The translations under genes and the position numbers were made by a program. From the NCBI GenBank assembly GCA_028671895.1, contig CM053806.1, positions 16,689,001 through 16,753,000 of the forward strand: 64,000 nt of DNA, written 5' to 3'. Shown here piece after piece: positions 24,801 through 36,229 of this stretch; position 1 is the first letter of the stretch, and every line of letters starts with the position of its first letter. Source of the stretch: Oenanthe sinensis (lineage: Eukaryota; Streptophyta; Magnoliopsida; Apiales; Apiaceae). The notes under the pieces were generated by a model. The model did not search any database. It was not told where the DNA came from and saw nothing but the letters and a program-made list of their open reading frames with translations.

Positions 24801-25162
24801 GTCTTTTCTTCATGGAAACCTCTGCAAAAACTGCTACCAATGTCAATGACATTTTCTATGAAATAGGTTTGTTTTATTTGAAAGAACTCTTTGAACATGT
24901 ATTGCCTTGTCAAATGACGCAATAAGATTTCATTTGTTGAGGGTATCCACTAGGTTTCAATGCTACATTATTATTATCCTTTGTTCTTCCTTTTTCTTTT
25001 ATGCTAGTTTACCTTTGTTTTTTATTACACAGAAGCATTAACTTTTATTTTTTCCCTGCAGCAAAGAGATTGCCTCGTCTGCAGCCAACACCAAACCCCT
25101 CCGGGATGGTTCTTATGGACAGATCTGCTGATAGAACAGCCTCTGCTTCTTGTTGCTCTTAA
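15806..25162 (+). CDS. RABF2: Rab5-type small GTPase (RABF2/ARA7-like), seven exons
   Basis: Exons: 15806-15844, 17274-17351, 17488-17655, 21270-21318, 21668-21741, 24773-24866, 25062-25162. They join in frame to a 200-residue protein, the normal length for the family. All G motifs are present: GDVGAGKS (17-24), WDTAGQE (64-70) with catalytic Gln69, GNKAD (122-126) and ETSAK (151-155). The Ala-Gly P-loop is typical of plant Rab5. The C terminus ASCCS offers two cysteines (198-199) for geranylgeranylation, so this is the conventional RABF2 class, not the N-myristoylated RABF1/ARA6. Known family role: endosome and prevacuolar traffic to the vacuole. Intron 5 has a GC donor (21742-21743, AG|GCAAGT), which keeps the conserved frame; the other introns are GT-AG. 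Introns 3 (3.6 kb) and 5 (3.0 kb) carry transposons. Reading frame and splice sites are certain enough for a functional gene; RABF2a versus RABF2b is not decidable here. Confidence 0.95.
18476..19295. mobile_element. hAT-type non-autonomous element in Rab5 intron 3
   Basis: An 820-bp insert is flanked by a perfect 8-bp target duplication, ATAATGGG (18468-18475 and 19296-19303). Its ends, TAGATCTG and (reverse complement) TAGAGCTG, resemble the TAGGGCTG ends of the hAT element at 439-2255. Both subterminal blocks (18480-18610 and 19095-19280) are GC-rich and full of GCCGG, GGTTCC and CGAGCCGG words in both orientations, while the core is AT-rich. It encodes no transposase. The perfect duplication suggests a more recent insertion than the 439-2255 element. 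Confidence 0.88.
19756..20029. mobile_element. Stowaway MITE in Rab5 intron 3
   Basis: The left end TACTCCCTCCGTTTCAAATT (19756) and right end reading AATTTGAAAC-like then GAGGGAGTA (ending 20029) form inverted termini of about 27 bp with few mismatches. The TA at each outer edge and the CTCCCTCCGT start are characteristic of Stowaway. The 274-bp length is normal for the group. Confidence 0.88.
21826..22015 (+). mobile_element. tRNA-derived SINE in Rab5 intron 5
   Basis: TTGGCCTAGTGGTTAGGTGC (about 21835-21854) fits a pol III A box, and a degenerate B-box-like GGTTATGAATTCAAC lies about 30 bp further on. Downstream, GGTAAGTTTGCGTACACCC and a TTACCTTTACC plus T-run end resemble the body and 3' end of the widespread plant Au-type SINE. 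It is on the same strand as the gene. I could not define the target duplication. Confidence 0.6.
23223..24410. mobile_element. Foldback-type element with long inverted repeats in Rab5 intron 5
   Basis: The first approximately 270 bp (from GAGTATAATGCAAAGTGTGTAC at 23223) match the reverse complement of the last approximately 270 bp (ending in the complement of that phrase at 24410). Both arms contain further shared phrases such as TTGTGCAATATGTG and a CTCCCTC...TTTCTCTC tract (23410-23470; complement 24140-24200). Identity is imperfect, roughly 70-80% by eye. No coding sequence or target duplication is visible. Mutator-like foldback or a large MITE is likely. Confidence 0.6.
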
Positions 25163-27581
25163 ATTTCTATAATGGTTCTAATAATTGCGTGTACACATTC
25201 CATCATACTGTACAGTATTGAATATCGATGTTAAGATTACATTGTATCATTCGTGAACCTGGTGATTGAAATTGCCCTTGTAAAGTTGATATTACTTTAG
25301 ATAATTATAATCCCTCTTGCTGTTGGATAAATCAAATTACGAGGAATAAATCATTTTGAAAGTATGTTATATTAGCTTTCCAAACACAGAATAAATGATT
25401 GGACAAGTTGGTGATTAAATAACTTAGATGAGGGGTGTTCAACTCCCAGACCTTACAAACACTTAATGGTTTGGTTGAACACTAGATCTCAACCTAAACC
25501 AAGAAACCACTACTACCGATACCAACTAATCATATGCTTAACTCTACAAAACTAACAGAAGCAAGACAGTAAACTTAACAAAGAAAACAAAGATAAAACC
25601 TGAAAAAGGAAACCATAATGATTATCAGCTTCTCTCTAGTGCACCATCACATGTTTCTTTACTGCATACCCATGCTTGGAGGTCAATCATCCAACAATAA
25701 CCTAGCCAACCATAATAATAATTAAATTTTCAAAATTCATGGGGAGATTAGAATGAAATATTGATTATGTTGGTAGAAGAATTATCTTTAAATTGTTGAC
25801 GTTGAAATCTTCAAGTATAAAATCCTATCTTTTTTTGGTATCTCATTTTGACAACTATCTTAATATACGTATAAAAATATTTTAATGTTTTTAGAAATAA
25901 ATAAAGGGTTTTTCCAAAACTTAATAGGTTTCTGTTGACAACATTCGTAGTTAAATTTTCTCTTTTGTTTCTGAGTTGTTTCAATTGTATTATGATTTCA
26001 AGCTCACTCCAAAATTAAAGAAAATTAAAGTTAAACCTTGACAATTCAATTCGATGGACAAGGTTTCTGATTTGGTCACTAATTTTGGCAGATTTGATTC
26101 TCAGTTCTCAATTTTTTTATTTTAAAATTTTGGAGTATTTAATAAGGATTTAAAAATAATCATTAAAAATTAGAGATATTCAATGGGAATTTTAAATAAT
26201 GTTTTAAAATCTAGTGATATACAATTTAGATTTTAAATAGGCTTAAATACAATTTAAGCCCTGCGATTTCAAGAATATACAACTAAAACCCTCTTTTAAT
26301 ATATTTAATAAAATTAACCATATGTTTTAACTATTTATAATTAAAATCTTTTTAAAACAATATTTAGTAAACTTAACCCTATATTTTTAACTATTTACAA
26401 CTAAAACTTTTTTTTAAAAACGTTTAGTAAATTTAACCTTGATTTTTTAACTTGAGAATAAAATAAATCTTATGACCAAATTTTGAATAAATAAACAGAT
26501 ATATTTAGTAAATGCACTATTGTCAATTTTTTATATAGATATTATCTAATCATAATACATATATGCGATTATTACGGTTTTTTCTTATCAAATCGATATT
26601 TAATTATTCTTTTCTATATTAATATATATCCATGTGAATAAAAAATATTATATATGTTCAATAAAATTTTAATGTGTATATATATTATTATTTCCTTACC
26701 ATCAAATTTCTAGTTCAATATATTCATAGATATTCATCACCTAATTTAATTTATTTTAAAAAATACATTTCTATAGTTGCCGGAAATTGGACCAGATTTG
26801 GGTACAATTTATTTTATTCAAAAACTAAAAAATCAAGGTTAAATTTAGTAAATATTTTAAAAGAAGGTTTAAATTGTATATAGTTAAAAACGTAGGGTTA
26901 AATTTACTAAATATTTTAAAAAAAAGATTTTAGTTGTATATAGTTAAAAACGCAGAGTTAAATTTACTAAATATATTAAAATAGATTTTTAATTGTATAT
27001 TCCTAATAACACAATATTTAAATTGTATTTAAGCCTTTTAAATAATGTTTTAAAATCCAAGTAATATATTAAAATCTAGTAGTATTCAAAAATTTATTGA
27101 CACTAATTGATTTTAAAAATTCATAAATCATATCGGTTTTTCCTATATATTTTAAATTTTTAAAAATGTCATCTAAATTAAAAAAATTCTATTAAATATA
27201 ATATCAACTCCGCATGAACTTGATAAATTATATATAAAATTTACCAACATTATGCATGATCTTAAATGAAATATAATCGATAAAAATTCATGAATTATTA
27301 ATAATACCGTTTAACTCTCGATTGGATTCAATACACCCCCCTGAGGATATCCACTAGAGTAAGATATTGGATTCATCTGAGAAAACGGTAAAGAAAGCAA
27401 CAAATAAAATATACTCCGAAAAAAGTAAGCAACGAGAAGAGAAAGATGGAATGTTGGGACGGGACGGGAACTTTATCCTATAAAGTATTTTACACAAGCA
27501 GAGTCAATAGCTAAAATGCTCTAGCTACAGCACTGAAAGCATCAAAAATCATCAAAACAGATGCATGTTTAACACACATTT
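25163..27581. other. Intergenic region between Rab5 and NPR3/4-like genes
   Basis: The two genes converge here (plus then minus strand). Apart from the inverted-repeat element at 26239-27036, I see AT-rich sequence with no supported gene. Confidence 0.5.
26239..27036. mobile_element. MITE-like element with AGGCTTAAATACAATTTAA ends
   Basis: AGGCTTAAATACAATTTAAG at 26239 is mirrored by TTTAAATTGTATTTAAGCCT ending at 27036. TTTAAAT occurs directly outside both ends and may be the target duplication. Inside are several direct and inverted copies of a 60-70 bp phrase built on TTTAGTAAATTTAACC. GGCTTAAATACA-type ends occur in plant Mutator-like MITEs, but the 7-bp duplication is short for that group. 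Confidence 0.6.
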
Positions 27582-30500
27582 TTAACTTTGTAATTTTCGT
27601 TGTCGCTTGAGTGTAGAAGAGGATGATGTGGAAGACAAGCCAACACGATGTAGCTCAGCCTTGTCTTTGTTAAAAGCCTTGTGTACATCTTCTTTAAGCT
27701 CCATAAAGCGTTGCTTTTTGTTCTTTTGTTCTTCTTCAGAGCCCTTATCAAGGTATAAGGAATCATCATGCAAATCATCTAACATAAACTTATCTAGCAC
27801 TTCAGAGCAATTTGGGAAATAGCGTCGACCTGTCTCCACTGCGAATGGTACAATTACAAACCTCTGTCATTGATATTGATACTATTTCTATTATGAAGTG
27901 CAATAGAAGAAGGCATGGTAAGAAAGAAAGAAACAACAGGCATTAGAATTGATAGAAACATTAAAAACATTGTTGTTTCTAAATTGCATACACGACTATC
28001 TTGCAAAAGATGTTAAATGCATTTTTTTTCTCTAAATTTACACATACCTGTCTTTTTAAGGGCAGCCATCCTTGCAAGGATTCTTTCGTTCTTCGCAATG
28101 GGTGTCTCATTTAAATCAACCTCCCTTAAGTTGCCACTAGAACCTCTTGATGCCATTAAACCGGAATATTGAGATGTGGTCTCGGCATTAGCAATCTCCA
28201 TTGCAAGCTTTGCCTCAGAGGGGAAGAGCAGTCGTGCAAATGCCACTGTCAAAAAGAGATATAGCAAAAAATCTACGAGTCAGTGTGAACATAGCCATGA
28301 ATTCTGGACACAGAGACGAATCAACTATAGTAGGTAAGCAATTAAAACACACAAGTTGATAAAGAAAAATGTATATCTGATACTGATACACATATAGCAA
28401 ACAATAAATTGAAGCAATGTTGTCACGGCACTCAACTAGTCGACTAGACTAGTCGGTTAGAGGGTCGCCTGGAAATTTTGAACGATAGCCAAAGTTTAAT
28501 CAGCTGACAAATAACTTCTCTAAGAAACTTCACTGCATTATAGAATATGCAATACTTGGCTGAATTTCATAGTATGCAATACCCTAAACGAATTTCATTG
28601 GTCATCTGCAGGCTAAAGTTAATCAAACATAATCGTCTTAAATTGGCAAAGCATGAGCTAAATCTTTGATTTACTAGTTTTTAAAGAAGTACAATATAAA
28701 ATAGCAACAACAAAAAAAGCACAAGATAACAATTTTTGACAGCTATAGATTAAATTATATATATATATATATAGACACACATTTAAATATAAATGAAAAT
28801 CGTGTCTGCAGTATGTTGTCAATTAAAGAAATCTTAATTTATAAAAAAAATGAATGCTAAAAAAACTGCAAATCTGCTTGTCACCACCCAATTAGGTTTG
28901 GGTTACCAAATATGTATCTATTAGCATGTCTTACAAATGATGGATAAAGGAGATTTTTTGGGTAACACCAGAATAAACTGCCATTTAGGACTAAGAATAT
29001 TGGTACAATGCAAAACCAAAATATTGGTGGCTTACATGGAAAAAAAAACAGATCTTGCAAACAGTAAGCTGTGACTTGGTATCAGTGGAACTACTACTAG
29101 GAAATTTCGCAATGTTTCACACACTTTCTTGAAACAGAGAAATAACTTTCTTGATTTCTTTGAGACTCGATCATGAAAAAAAATACCATTCTCAACAACA
29201 TATTATATTGAAAGACATAGTTGCGTTATATTTTAGGAGTATAACAAGCAAAATATCATGTCAAATCCACCACAAACAAGAATATAAACTTACCTCTATC
29301 TTCCAGATATAAAAGCTCCATGTGCAGATCATCAACAATTCTTGGAGAGGAGCTTGATGCATCTGCAGAAATTGGGTTTCTACGTATTTCACGCTCCAAT
29401 ACATCAATGCACAAGCGATCTTTGTTTGATTTTTGACCCTGTTCTGTTTTCGCATTATAATCCTTCGGTCTTGTCAATCTCCTGCAGATGCTAACAGAGT
29501 TCTGCCCATCTGGTGTTGTTTCCAATGCACGAGCTCCTTTCTCCAATAGTGGTACAATTATTGATGGCTCCCTGCGTAATGCAGCAACATGGAGAACTGT
29601 GTAACCCCGAGGATTACAAAGATTGACATCAGCCATACACAAATTAAGCACCTCAGATACAACTTTTGGATCGCAATATGCAACAGCATAATGAAGAGCA
29701 TGTGCTGCATCTAAAGTTATATCAGACTCGGTCAGGAGAAGTTTCACTAGTTCAACATCATCTGAATCTAGTGCCTTGTGTATTCTCCTAATACTCTTTT
29801 CACGCAAGGGATCCTCCGCTATCATGGCATCGTCATTATTTTCCTGGTATTTGAGGCGAATAGACTTAATATCATTCGCTACTTCATATGGGACTTCCTT
29901 CTCAATAGAGATACTGTCAAGATCTGACCGTGCTACTCTATGTACACACTGATTAAGTAGCTGAACTGACTGGCAATGAAAGGCGACTAAAAGGATCGGG
30001 ATGACGTCCTCAACAAGGGCCTTCTCAACAAAGTTGACAAGGCGCCGCTGCAAATGAATGTAATAGTAAGTTAAATTGTTAGAACCAAAAAGAGATCAAT
30101 TGCTGAACAATGCACAATATATTGATGAAAACAGTAATATTTATATCATTTTTTCAAGAGTTACAACTGGACACGAGTATCATAATTATTCATGGTAAAA
30201 AATGACTAAAATTCATAAAATTTTGCTCAACTCAGATTCTTGATAACTACCGTTTTTTGCAAAATAAAACAAAGTAACTCAGAGATCAATTTCATATCAG
30301 ATTACATATCCCTTGAAGAAAAATTACCCAGCTCAATGAAAATGAGACTGGCACATGATTTTTCATATCACATCTTGTAAGCAATCATAATCACAAAAGG
30401 TAATGTTAGCAAGTCTGAAAGTAAGTGAGTTCTCTTCAATTGTCGTTTCCCATGCACAATTACACACCTTCAAATGAGTATCAAAATGCTTTGCTGAGAA

Positions 30501-31506
30501 TATTAGGGTAAATGTTGCAGTCCTGACAAGGGTTAAAGGTGTTAGAAGAAAGGATTAGGTTCTAACACTTGGTAAACTTCGCAATATGTGGTTCATTTTG
30601 GAAATTTATATTCTGAGCATTATCTTTGGACTGATTCATGCTGTATATTGGCCTTCTGGTTATCTGGTAGTATGTAGCCAAGAAATGTAATACACAAAGA
30701 ATTAAAACTTTTCTTGGGTACAACTATATATTTGTCTCTCATAGGCTGGTACAATAATATTCCTGTCTGCCATCACTTTTTTTAGCATTTTTCCTAAATC
30801 CGGTCACCCTAAGAAAGCAAACGCATACCTTTTTTAGCATTTTTCCTAAATCCGGTTACCCTAAGAAAGCATACACACACAATACAGCATTTGCATACAA
30901 TACAAATCATTACTTGAGTTAATGGATAATAATCAATAGAACTATACACACCTGAAAAAGTGAAACCAGTTCCGGAACCCGAAAGATAGCAGACGCATAC
31001 ATCAAATCCACAGAAAAGTTGATAGCAGGTCTACATGCATGATGGATACACTGATCATCAACACATGTCGACACTTCTGGTGGACAAGGCTTCAACTTTC
31101 CGGTATACAAATAGCTCAAGAATATAAGGAAAGCCTCGTATCCAACACTACCATATGGTAACAAATCCTTCATATTATATTTTGGCCTACTTTCCTTCTC
31201 CTTCATAGAGTCCTTGTCTTTCTTAAAAAGCTCATAAAAAAAATCACTCCTAGAAGCCAATATACATCTGTGTACACCTACAGATACATCCTCAACTACA
31301 ATATCTGCATCGCTATAATCAATACTACTGGAACTAACCACAAGTTGCTCCAAGCTAGCACTGAGCTTAGCTAAACTAATAATTTCAAGACTAGAACCTC
31401 CCTCGGGGACAGATTGAGTTGATATATTGTAGCATGTCGATCCATTGGATATAAGGGAAGACGAAGTAAAGCTCAATGATGAAGATGGTTCAACAGAATC
31501 CTCCAT
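27582..31506 (-). CDS. NPR3: NPR3/NPR4-like BTB-ankyrin salicylate co-receptor, four exons
   Basis: Minus-strand exons are 31506-30952, 30047-29294, 28245-28048 and 27838-27582, all with GT-AG introns, giving 587 residues. Order: BTB/POZ (about 65-180) with a C-x4-C-x-H-x2-C zinc site (Cys148, Cys153, His155, Cys158); ankyrin repeats (about 271-375); the NPR1/NIM1-like C-terminal domain (about 380-520). Arg436 in LEDR aligns with the salicylate-contacting Arg of NPR1 (R432) and NPR4 (R419). VDLNETP (479-485) is the repressor motif kept in NPR3/NPR4 but not NPR1, and phrases such as RRLVNFVEKALVEDV and VETGRRYFP also side with NPR3/4. Known role: nuclear SA-binding corepressors working with TGA bZIP factors, and CUL3-linked adaptors. 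A basic KRQRK near the C terminus may aid nuclear entry. The start at 31506 gives the expected N-terminal length. NPR3 and NPR4 are not separable here. Confidence 0.93.
30781..30884. repeat. 52-bp tandem duplication in NPR3/4 intron 1
   Basis: TTTAGCATTTTTCCTAAATC plus the following CGGT(C/T)ACCCTAAGAAAGCA occurs at 30781 and again at 30833 with only a few differences. No function is apparent. Confidence 0.85.
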
Positions 31507-32600
31507 TGCTTAAAAGTTCAATGCCTAGTCCTGCTTTCCAGTTATAACATGAATCCAAATGGGTGAAATATCCAAAAAGAATATAAAAACAATCACATAA
31601 CAGCTAACACTTTAGAGAATTAGCATAACATATGATCAAGAATCAACTAAAGTAAATAGTAGTAACATTTAGAGGTTGTTTGGCTATGCATAATTTCTGA
31701 TATACAAATCAAAAAATATTGTCCAAAAATACCTTTTTAGCTACTTTTTCATACTTAGTAAAAAAGCTTTAGCCAGGCCCCAACTAATTAACAACTTTTT
31801 GTAATTACTAAACAAGGAAATGTAAAGTTTCTAACCTCTGCTTTAAGCTGATGATCCTTGCTTGATCTTTGAGTAGCAAATAAAGCAGACAGTACTAATA
31901 TTGAAGTAAGCCAAGACCCCTTTTGGTAATAGTTACATAAACCATTGTAATTAACATCTATGGTTAATAAATCAGAGAGCACATATGTAACTGCTTCCAA
32001 CAACCACCTAAAAGAAACACAATTAGGTAAACGTTGACTTTACATAGACAAGAAACCCATTGAACCCCATATACATGTGTGTGTGTGTGTGTCAAGAAGA
32101 AAGGGAAGACCACAAAAAGATTGAATCTTTCTGTAAAATCTTGAAAGCCCAGATGACAAAAGAAAGATTTTAAGTCACTAAACCCCAATATGTGTGTGTG
32201 TGTAATCAAGTACAACAGGAATCACACATAAAGATTGAATCTTTCAGCAAAATCTTGAAAACCCAGATGACAAAAGAAGATTTTTAGACTCACTGAACCT
32301 CAGCAACTAGAATAGTCAAGAAAAAAATGGAATCACACATAAAGATTGAATCTTTATACAAACTCTTGAAAACTCACTTGACAAAAGGAAGATTAAGAGT
32401 GAGTAAAGAGGAAAGTGGATTGAAATTCAAGAAAATTTTCGTGTAAAGTGGTGAGAAAAAGGGAAGTTTCGTGGGGATAATAGGCAAGTGTGTACTGAGA
32501 AAAGAAGGGGAGAGAGAAAGTGTGAAGGTCGTCGGGTAAATGAAGTTGTTTAGATGACGAATAATATGTTGTCACCATTGTTTGCTGGGCTATGCTTACC
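31507..32600 (-). promoter_or_regulatory. NPR3/4-like gene upstream region
   Basis: This is the likely promoter and 5' leader, read on the minus strand. It contains two TG/CA microsatellites (about 32078-32092 and 32190-32203), TTGAC cores that could serve as WRKY W-boxes (about 32033 and 32379), and the 112-bp tandem repeats listed separately. I could not place the transcription start. Confidence 0.45.
32112..32400. repeat. Three ~112-bp tandem repeats upstream of the NPR3/4-like gene
   Basis: The phrase AAAGATTGAATCTTT followed by an ACTCTTGAAA-like and CAGATGACAAAAG block recurs, with ATTGAATCTT at 32121, 32234 and 32345 (spacings 113 and 111 bp). Each unit opens with a near-perfect palindrome around AAGATT.AATCTT. 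The repeats lie 600-900 bp upstream of the start codon, within the likely promoter or leader. Confidence 0.85.
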
Positions 32601-33539
32601 TCATCAATGCCGTCACTTTATCTACTGTATGTAATGTATCTATAACTAGTTAACTACAGTAGTTTATTATTAACTGTGGAGTCACAGTGGCCTTGTGGGT
32701 TTGAGAATAATTTTGTTTTTTTAGAACGACTGTCTTGACTGTACAGTGTACATACAGGTTAGAATACAGCCATACAGGACAGCAACTAAATATCGGTTAC
32801 GAGACGAATTACATTAGCTCGTTTTTTCGCTAAGTTTAATATTTTATATAATAGAGGGATAGTCTCTCCGGAACTATCCCGATTTTTGGAATAAAAGTCA
32901 AGTTACAAACATAAAAAGGCGAACCATTAGCTCATGAGATACAAGAACATTGAAAACAATGCAAAAATTCGGACTAATTAGTTTCATGCAGCCAAATACT
33001 AGGTATTGTCATTTCCTTGATGGTCGTCATTCTTGTGCAGGGACATGCAATAATACTTATCTTGTCTGCAACAACACAAACCACTCCACCAACATTTTAA
33101 ATATTGTTATTCTTCTGATTATGGACTTTCACATCTCCCATCTTGTCATCAGTTGCACTAGCTCCGACTAATAAATCAATTTTTAAAATTTTTGATGAGA
33201 GTCGATCTACGCGCCAAACAATCTTTCTTTTCCCCCCTCTTTCCCTTCTAACCCTAATTTGGCCGCCATTACCATCTCCCTAGCTTCGCTTATCATTGAT
33301 TACCACTGTTGCTTCAGTATGTCCATCATTTACATCTCCTCTCCGGGTTCGGATCTCTCGAAGCCCCATGACAAGCTACCTCGTCACTTGAATGGCTCTG
33401 GATCTTCTCCACAGCCAGGACAAGCCACAGAGTTTGGCTTTGGAACTCACTCTCTCATACCCATGGAGCAAAGCTAAGACGCCGAGACATGTTTTTTCAA
33501 ACTTATTACCTAAAGATTTACATGAATTGGACTTTAATC
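32601..33539. other. Intergenic stretch, no gene recognised
   Basis: Several short overlapping frames exist on both strands (about 32950-33480), but none shows a known domain. The part from 33200 on may already belong to the decayed retroelement that follows. Confidence 0.35.
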
Positions 33540-34600
33540 TTGTTTGTTGTTTGTATTCCACTCAACACCATGGAAATGTCAATTACAAGTCTAGTAGTAT
33601 TGTTTGTATTAAATCTTCTAACGTTATCTTTGCTATTGCTCAAAAAAATTAGAAACACTGTTGTCTAGGCTATTTTGATAGTCCTATTAGTTTGGAAAGT
33701 GATGAGGTAGTTAGATTGTTGCTAGAGAAGTACTCTTCCACTGGTCTAATTAGTGTATCTAAGCATTTTATTGGGTATTTTTTTGTTAAAATTTGATACC
33801 TTTGAGTCTTACAAAAGAGCTCTTCACTATAGTCCTTTCTCGGCTGGGTCAATCAAATTTCATCTTAATCCTTGGATGGAATATTTTCATAGTATGCACC
33901 CAGATGGAACAAAAAAAGTCTGGATATGCATTGTTAATGTTCATTGTACTTACTAGACTCCTGATGGCATTTGCGCTATTTGTGATGCAATTGGTACTCC
34001 TATCGCCTTTGCTAACCAAACATGGAATAGACTACAGAATCTAGATGGCTAGATCCTACCCCTGAAGCTTTTGTGCTTGTTAAAATTGTTGCCCTTGATG
34101 CCAAGCGCACTTCCCCCAAATTGTTGCCCTTGATGCCAAGGCTATGGTTTACCAACACAAGCGCACTTCCCCCAAATTGGCCAATCAAAAGAACTTGCAG
34201 GAGCATTCATCCAACATTGCTAAATCTGATTCTATGCAGGTGGTCACTAACCAAGTGAAACACAAGGATAAGGGCAAGAACAAGAATTTGACAAACTTTG
34301 ATGCTGTGAAGGAAGTCACCAGTCATACGATGAACATGACTCATGAACATGCTAAGCATAGGAACAAGGCAGCAAACAAACGTGTGAGGCTAGCTCAGGA
34401 GGACTCAAATGAAAATGAAGATGAAGCCAACAAGTGTTCCCCAGCCCATGCAGCAGCAAGTGCAAACTCACAGGAAGCAGGGCGGTCAATTTTGTTGGAT
34501 TGCCTAGTGCGAAGAATGAACGCTTTAGCCACATGCTAGTGACCAAGTGCAAGAGGATGCCCACAGACATGAATACTACCAATAAATCTGATTAACTATC
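33540..34600 (+). pseudogene. Retroelement ORF1 remnant, DUF4283-like
   Basis: Plus-strand frames give CLGYFDSPISLESDEV, FDTFESYKRALHYSPF, LNPWMEYFHSM, then VWICIVNV and TPDGICAICDAIGTPIAFA, followed by a Lys-rich linker. The pattern LNPW...VW...TP.GI..I..AIGTP resembles the DUF4283 domain of plant LINE-type or gag-like proteins. Stops and frameshifts break it, and no reverse transcriptase is found. A diverged relative lies at 36230-37000. Confidence 0.45.
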
Positions 34601-34929
34601 TTTAAGTTAATTTTCAAACTTATTGCTGAATATTGTATGTTTGTTGTTAAACTTTGTTAACCAACGATGGTTTTGAAGGGGTTCTTTTGAACCTATTTTG
34701 TTGACACGCTTGTACCCCTCCTTGGAGGTTGGATGGAGCTCGTCTTCATCCTTTATTTACTATATATAAAGTTAAACAACTTAGCTATAAAAAACTAATA
34801 AATCAATATATTTTCCCAAGCTTTTTTATGCATTACCGCAGGGTTATCCGAGCAAATTACATTCTTGATCATGTCTAAATAAAGTTTTATGAAAAGTAAA
34901 ATTATCAATTGTAAAAGTAAAAGGATTGA

Positions 34930-35920
34930 AACCCTAATCATCCATTCCCATGGACTCCTCATTAGTTCGAGATCTTAAGATAGAAGGCTCATCTATGTAA
35001 GCATTTGACATAAAGTGCTCTAGTTCTTGTTCAATAAAAATAAAACCTGGAGTGAGCCAACTTCCTACTATAGAAATCATGTTGTTAAGGTGGGGGCATA
35101 CACAGGCAAGGTGTCTGGGAGAAAAATAAATAGTGCATTGAGAAAAGTCCACATACTAAATCTTGACCTTGGCCTTATAATCATCAGAGTGAGCATTAAG
35201 GCAACCCTATTTAAATTAGGCTTAGGATCAAGGACCCCAACACTAACAAGAATAACATGACCTTCCATAGGTTCACCAAGTTAAACTACTTGATGTGTTT
35301 TCTTTTAAAAGTGCATAAGGTTGTCCTATAGATGAGCTAACATAAAACAAAACATGGAATGTCTAGTATTGAAAGGAGATATTGAAGAATTTAACCCAAA
35401 TATTAAGTTGTTTATTAACAAGCACATGTTCAAACCAACTTCTTGAATGGAACAGAAGTTCATAAGTATCAAGAGGACTATTATTAATGTCCCTATTCAC
35501 AACATAAGAATTTTTGACTTAATCACCAAAAATTCACCATAGTATTTAAACATGTTAACCAGACCAACAACAACATACAACCTTATAGCAGTAGACTTAA
35601 CATTATGAAAATTAAACTTTGGAGACTCACAATACCACAACAAAAATCTTTCCACATCAAAGCCGAGTGTAAGAAATTAATTGGAGGTTTGACATAAATT
35701 TCACCATTTGCTCTAAATAAAAAATGATGACTAAAGTCATCGTCTATAATAAGGCCACTTATAAAGAAGTAAAGAGAAGATAAAACTTGGGTTTGATTTG
35801 GTTGCTTTGTAGATGATTCCTGATTGTTGAACTTTTCGAGATCTAGGATATGGTGAGTATCATCAGTCACATCTTCAAACTTGCTATGGGTAGGTGTGCC
35901 ATGTTGATTGTTACTCATTG
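34930..35920 (-). pseudogene. Second DUF4283-like remnant, minus strand
   Basis: On the minus strand, frames at 35918-35583, about 35480-35290 and 35152-34934 give GEIYVKPPINFLHSALMWKD, LNIWVKFFNISFQY, and FHVLFYVSSSIGQP. The IWVKF.N...QYWT..VL.YVSS.IG.P layout again resembles DUF4283. A stop replaces the conserved Trp. It points the opposite way from its two neighbours, so it came from a separate insertion. Confidence is limited because no catalytic domain is attached. Confidence 0.35.
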
Positions 35921-35929
35921 CCTTAGAGC

Positions 35930-36229
35930 ACTTTGTAAGAACGGTTGATTTATTTTTTAACTTTGTAAAAAGCAGCTAGGTTTTTACAAACCTAGATTAT
36001 TTGAGCAATATATACACCGATGAAAAAACCAATTCATCAGTAAATTTTAATATCTTGTTCAATTTATATTTCAGTTTCTATCGTTCTTAAAACACTTCTC
36101 AAAACACTTGGTTATCATGAACAAATACTAAAAACTCAAAAAGTTTAAGTATTTGTATTCAACCCCCCTTCTACAAATACATATTGATATTGTTATGGGA
36201 AATAATAAGAACAAATTCTATTCATGTCT
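35930..36229 (+). mobile_element. Truncated LTR (3' part) of the A/C Copia family
   Basis: The phrases AACTTTGTAAAAA, GCTAGGTT, GATGAAAAAACCAATTCATCAGTAA and TTCAACCCCCCCTTCTACAAATA match, in order, the last 250 bp of element C's LTR (44640-44890). The U3 word array and the primer binding site are missing. It is a decayed, partial LTR. Confidence 0.75.

Noticed and set aside
28440..28475. ACTAGTCGACTAGACTAGTCG near-palindrome in NPR3/4 intron 2
   Set aside because: It is a short self-complementary string; I see no matching second end or target duplication that would make it an element.
31788..32578. Several short minus-strand frames upstream of the NPR3/4-like start
   Set aside because: They overlap microsatellites and tandem repeats, lack domains, and are not needed for a full-length protein.
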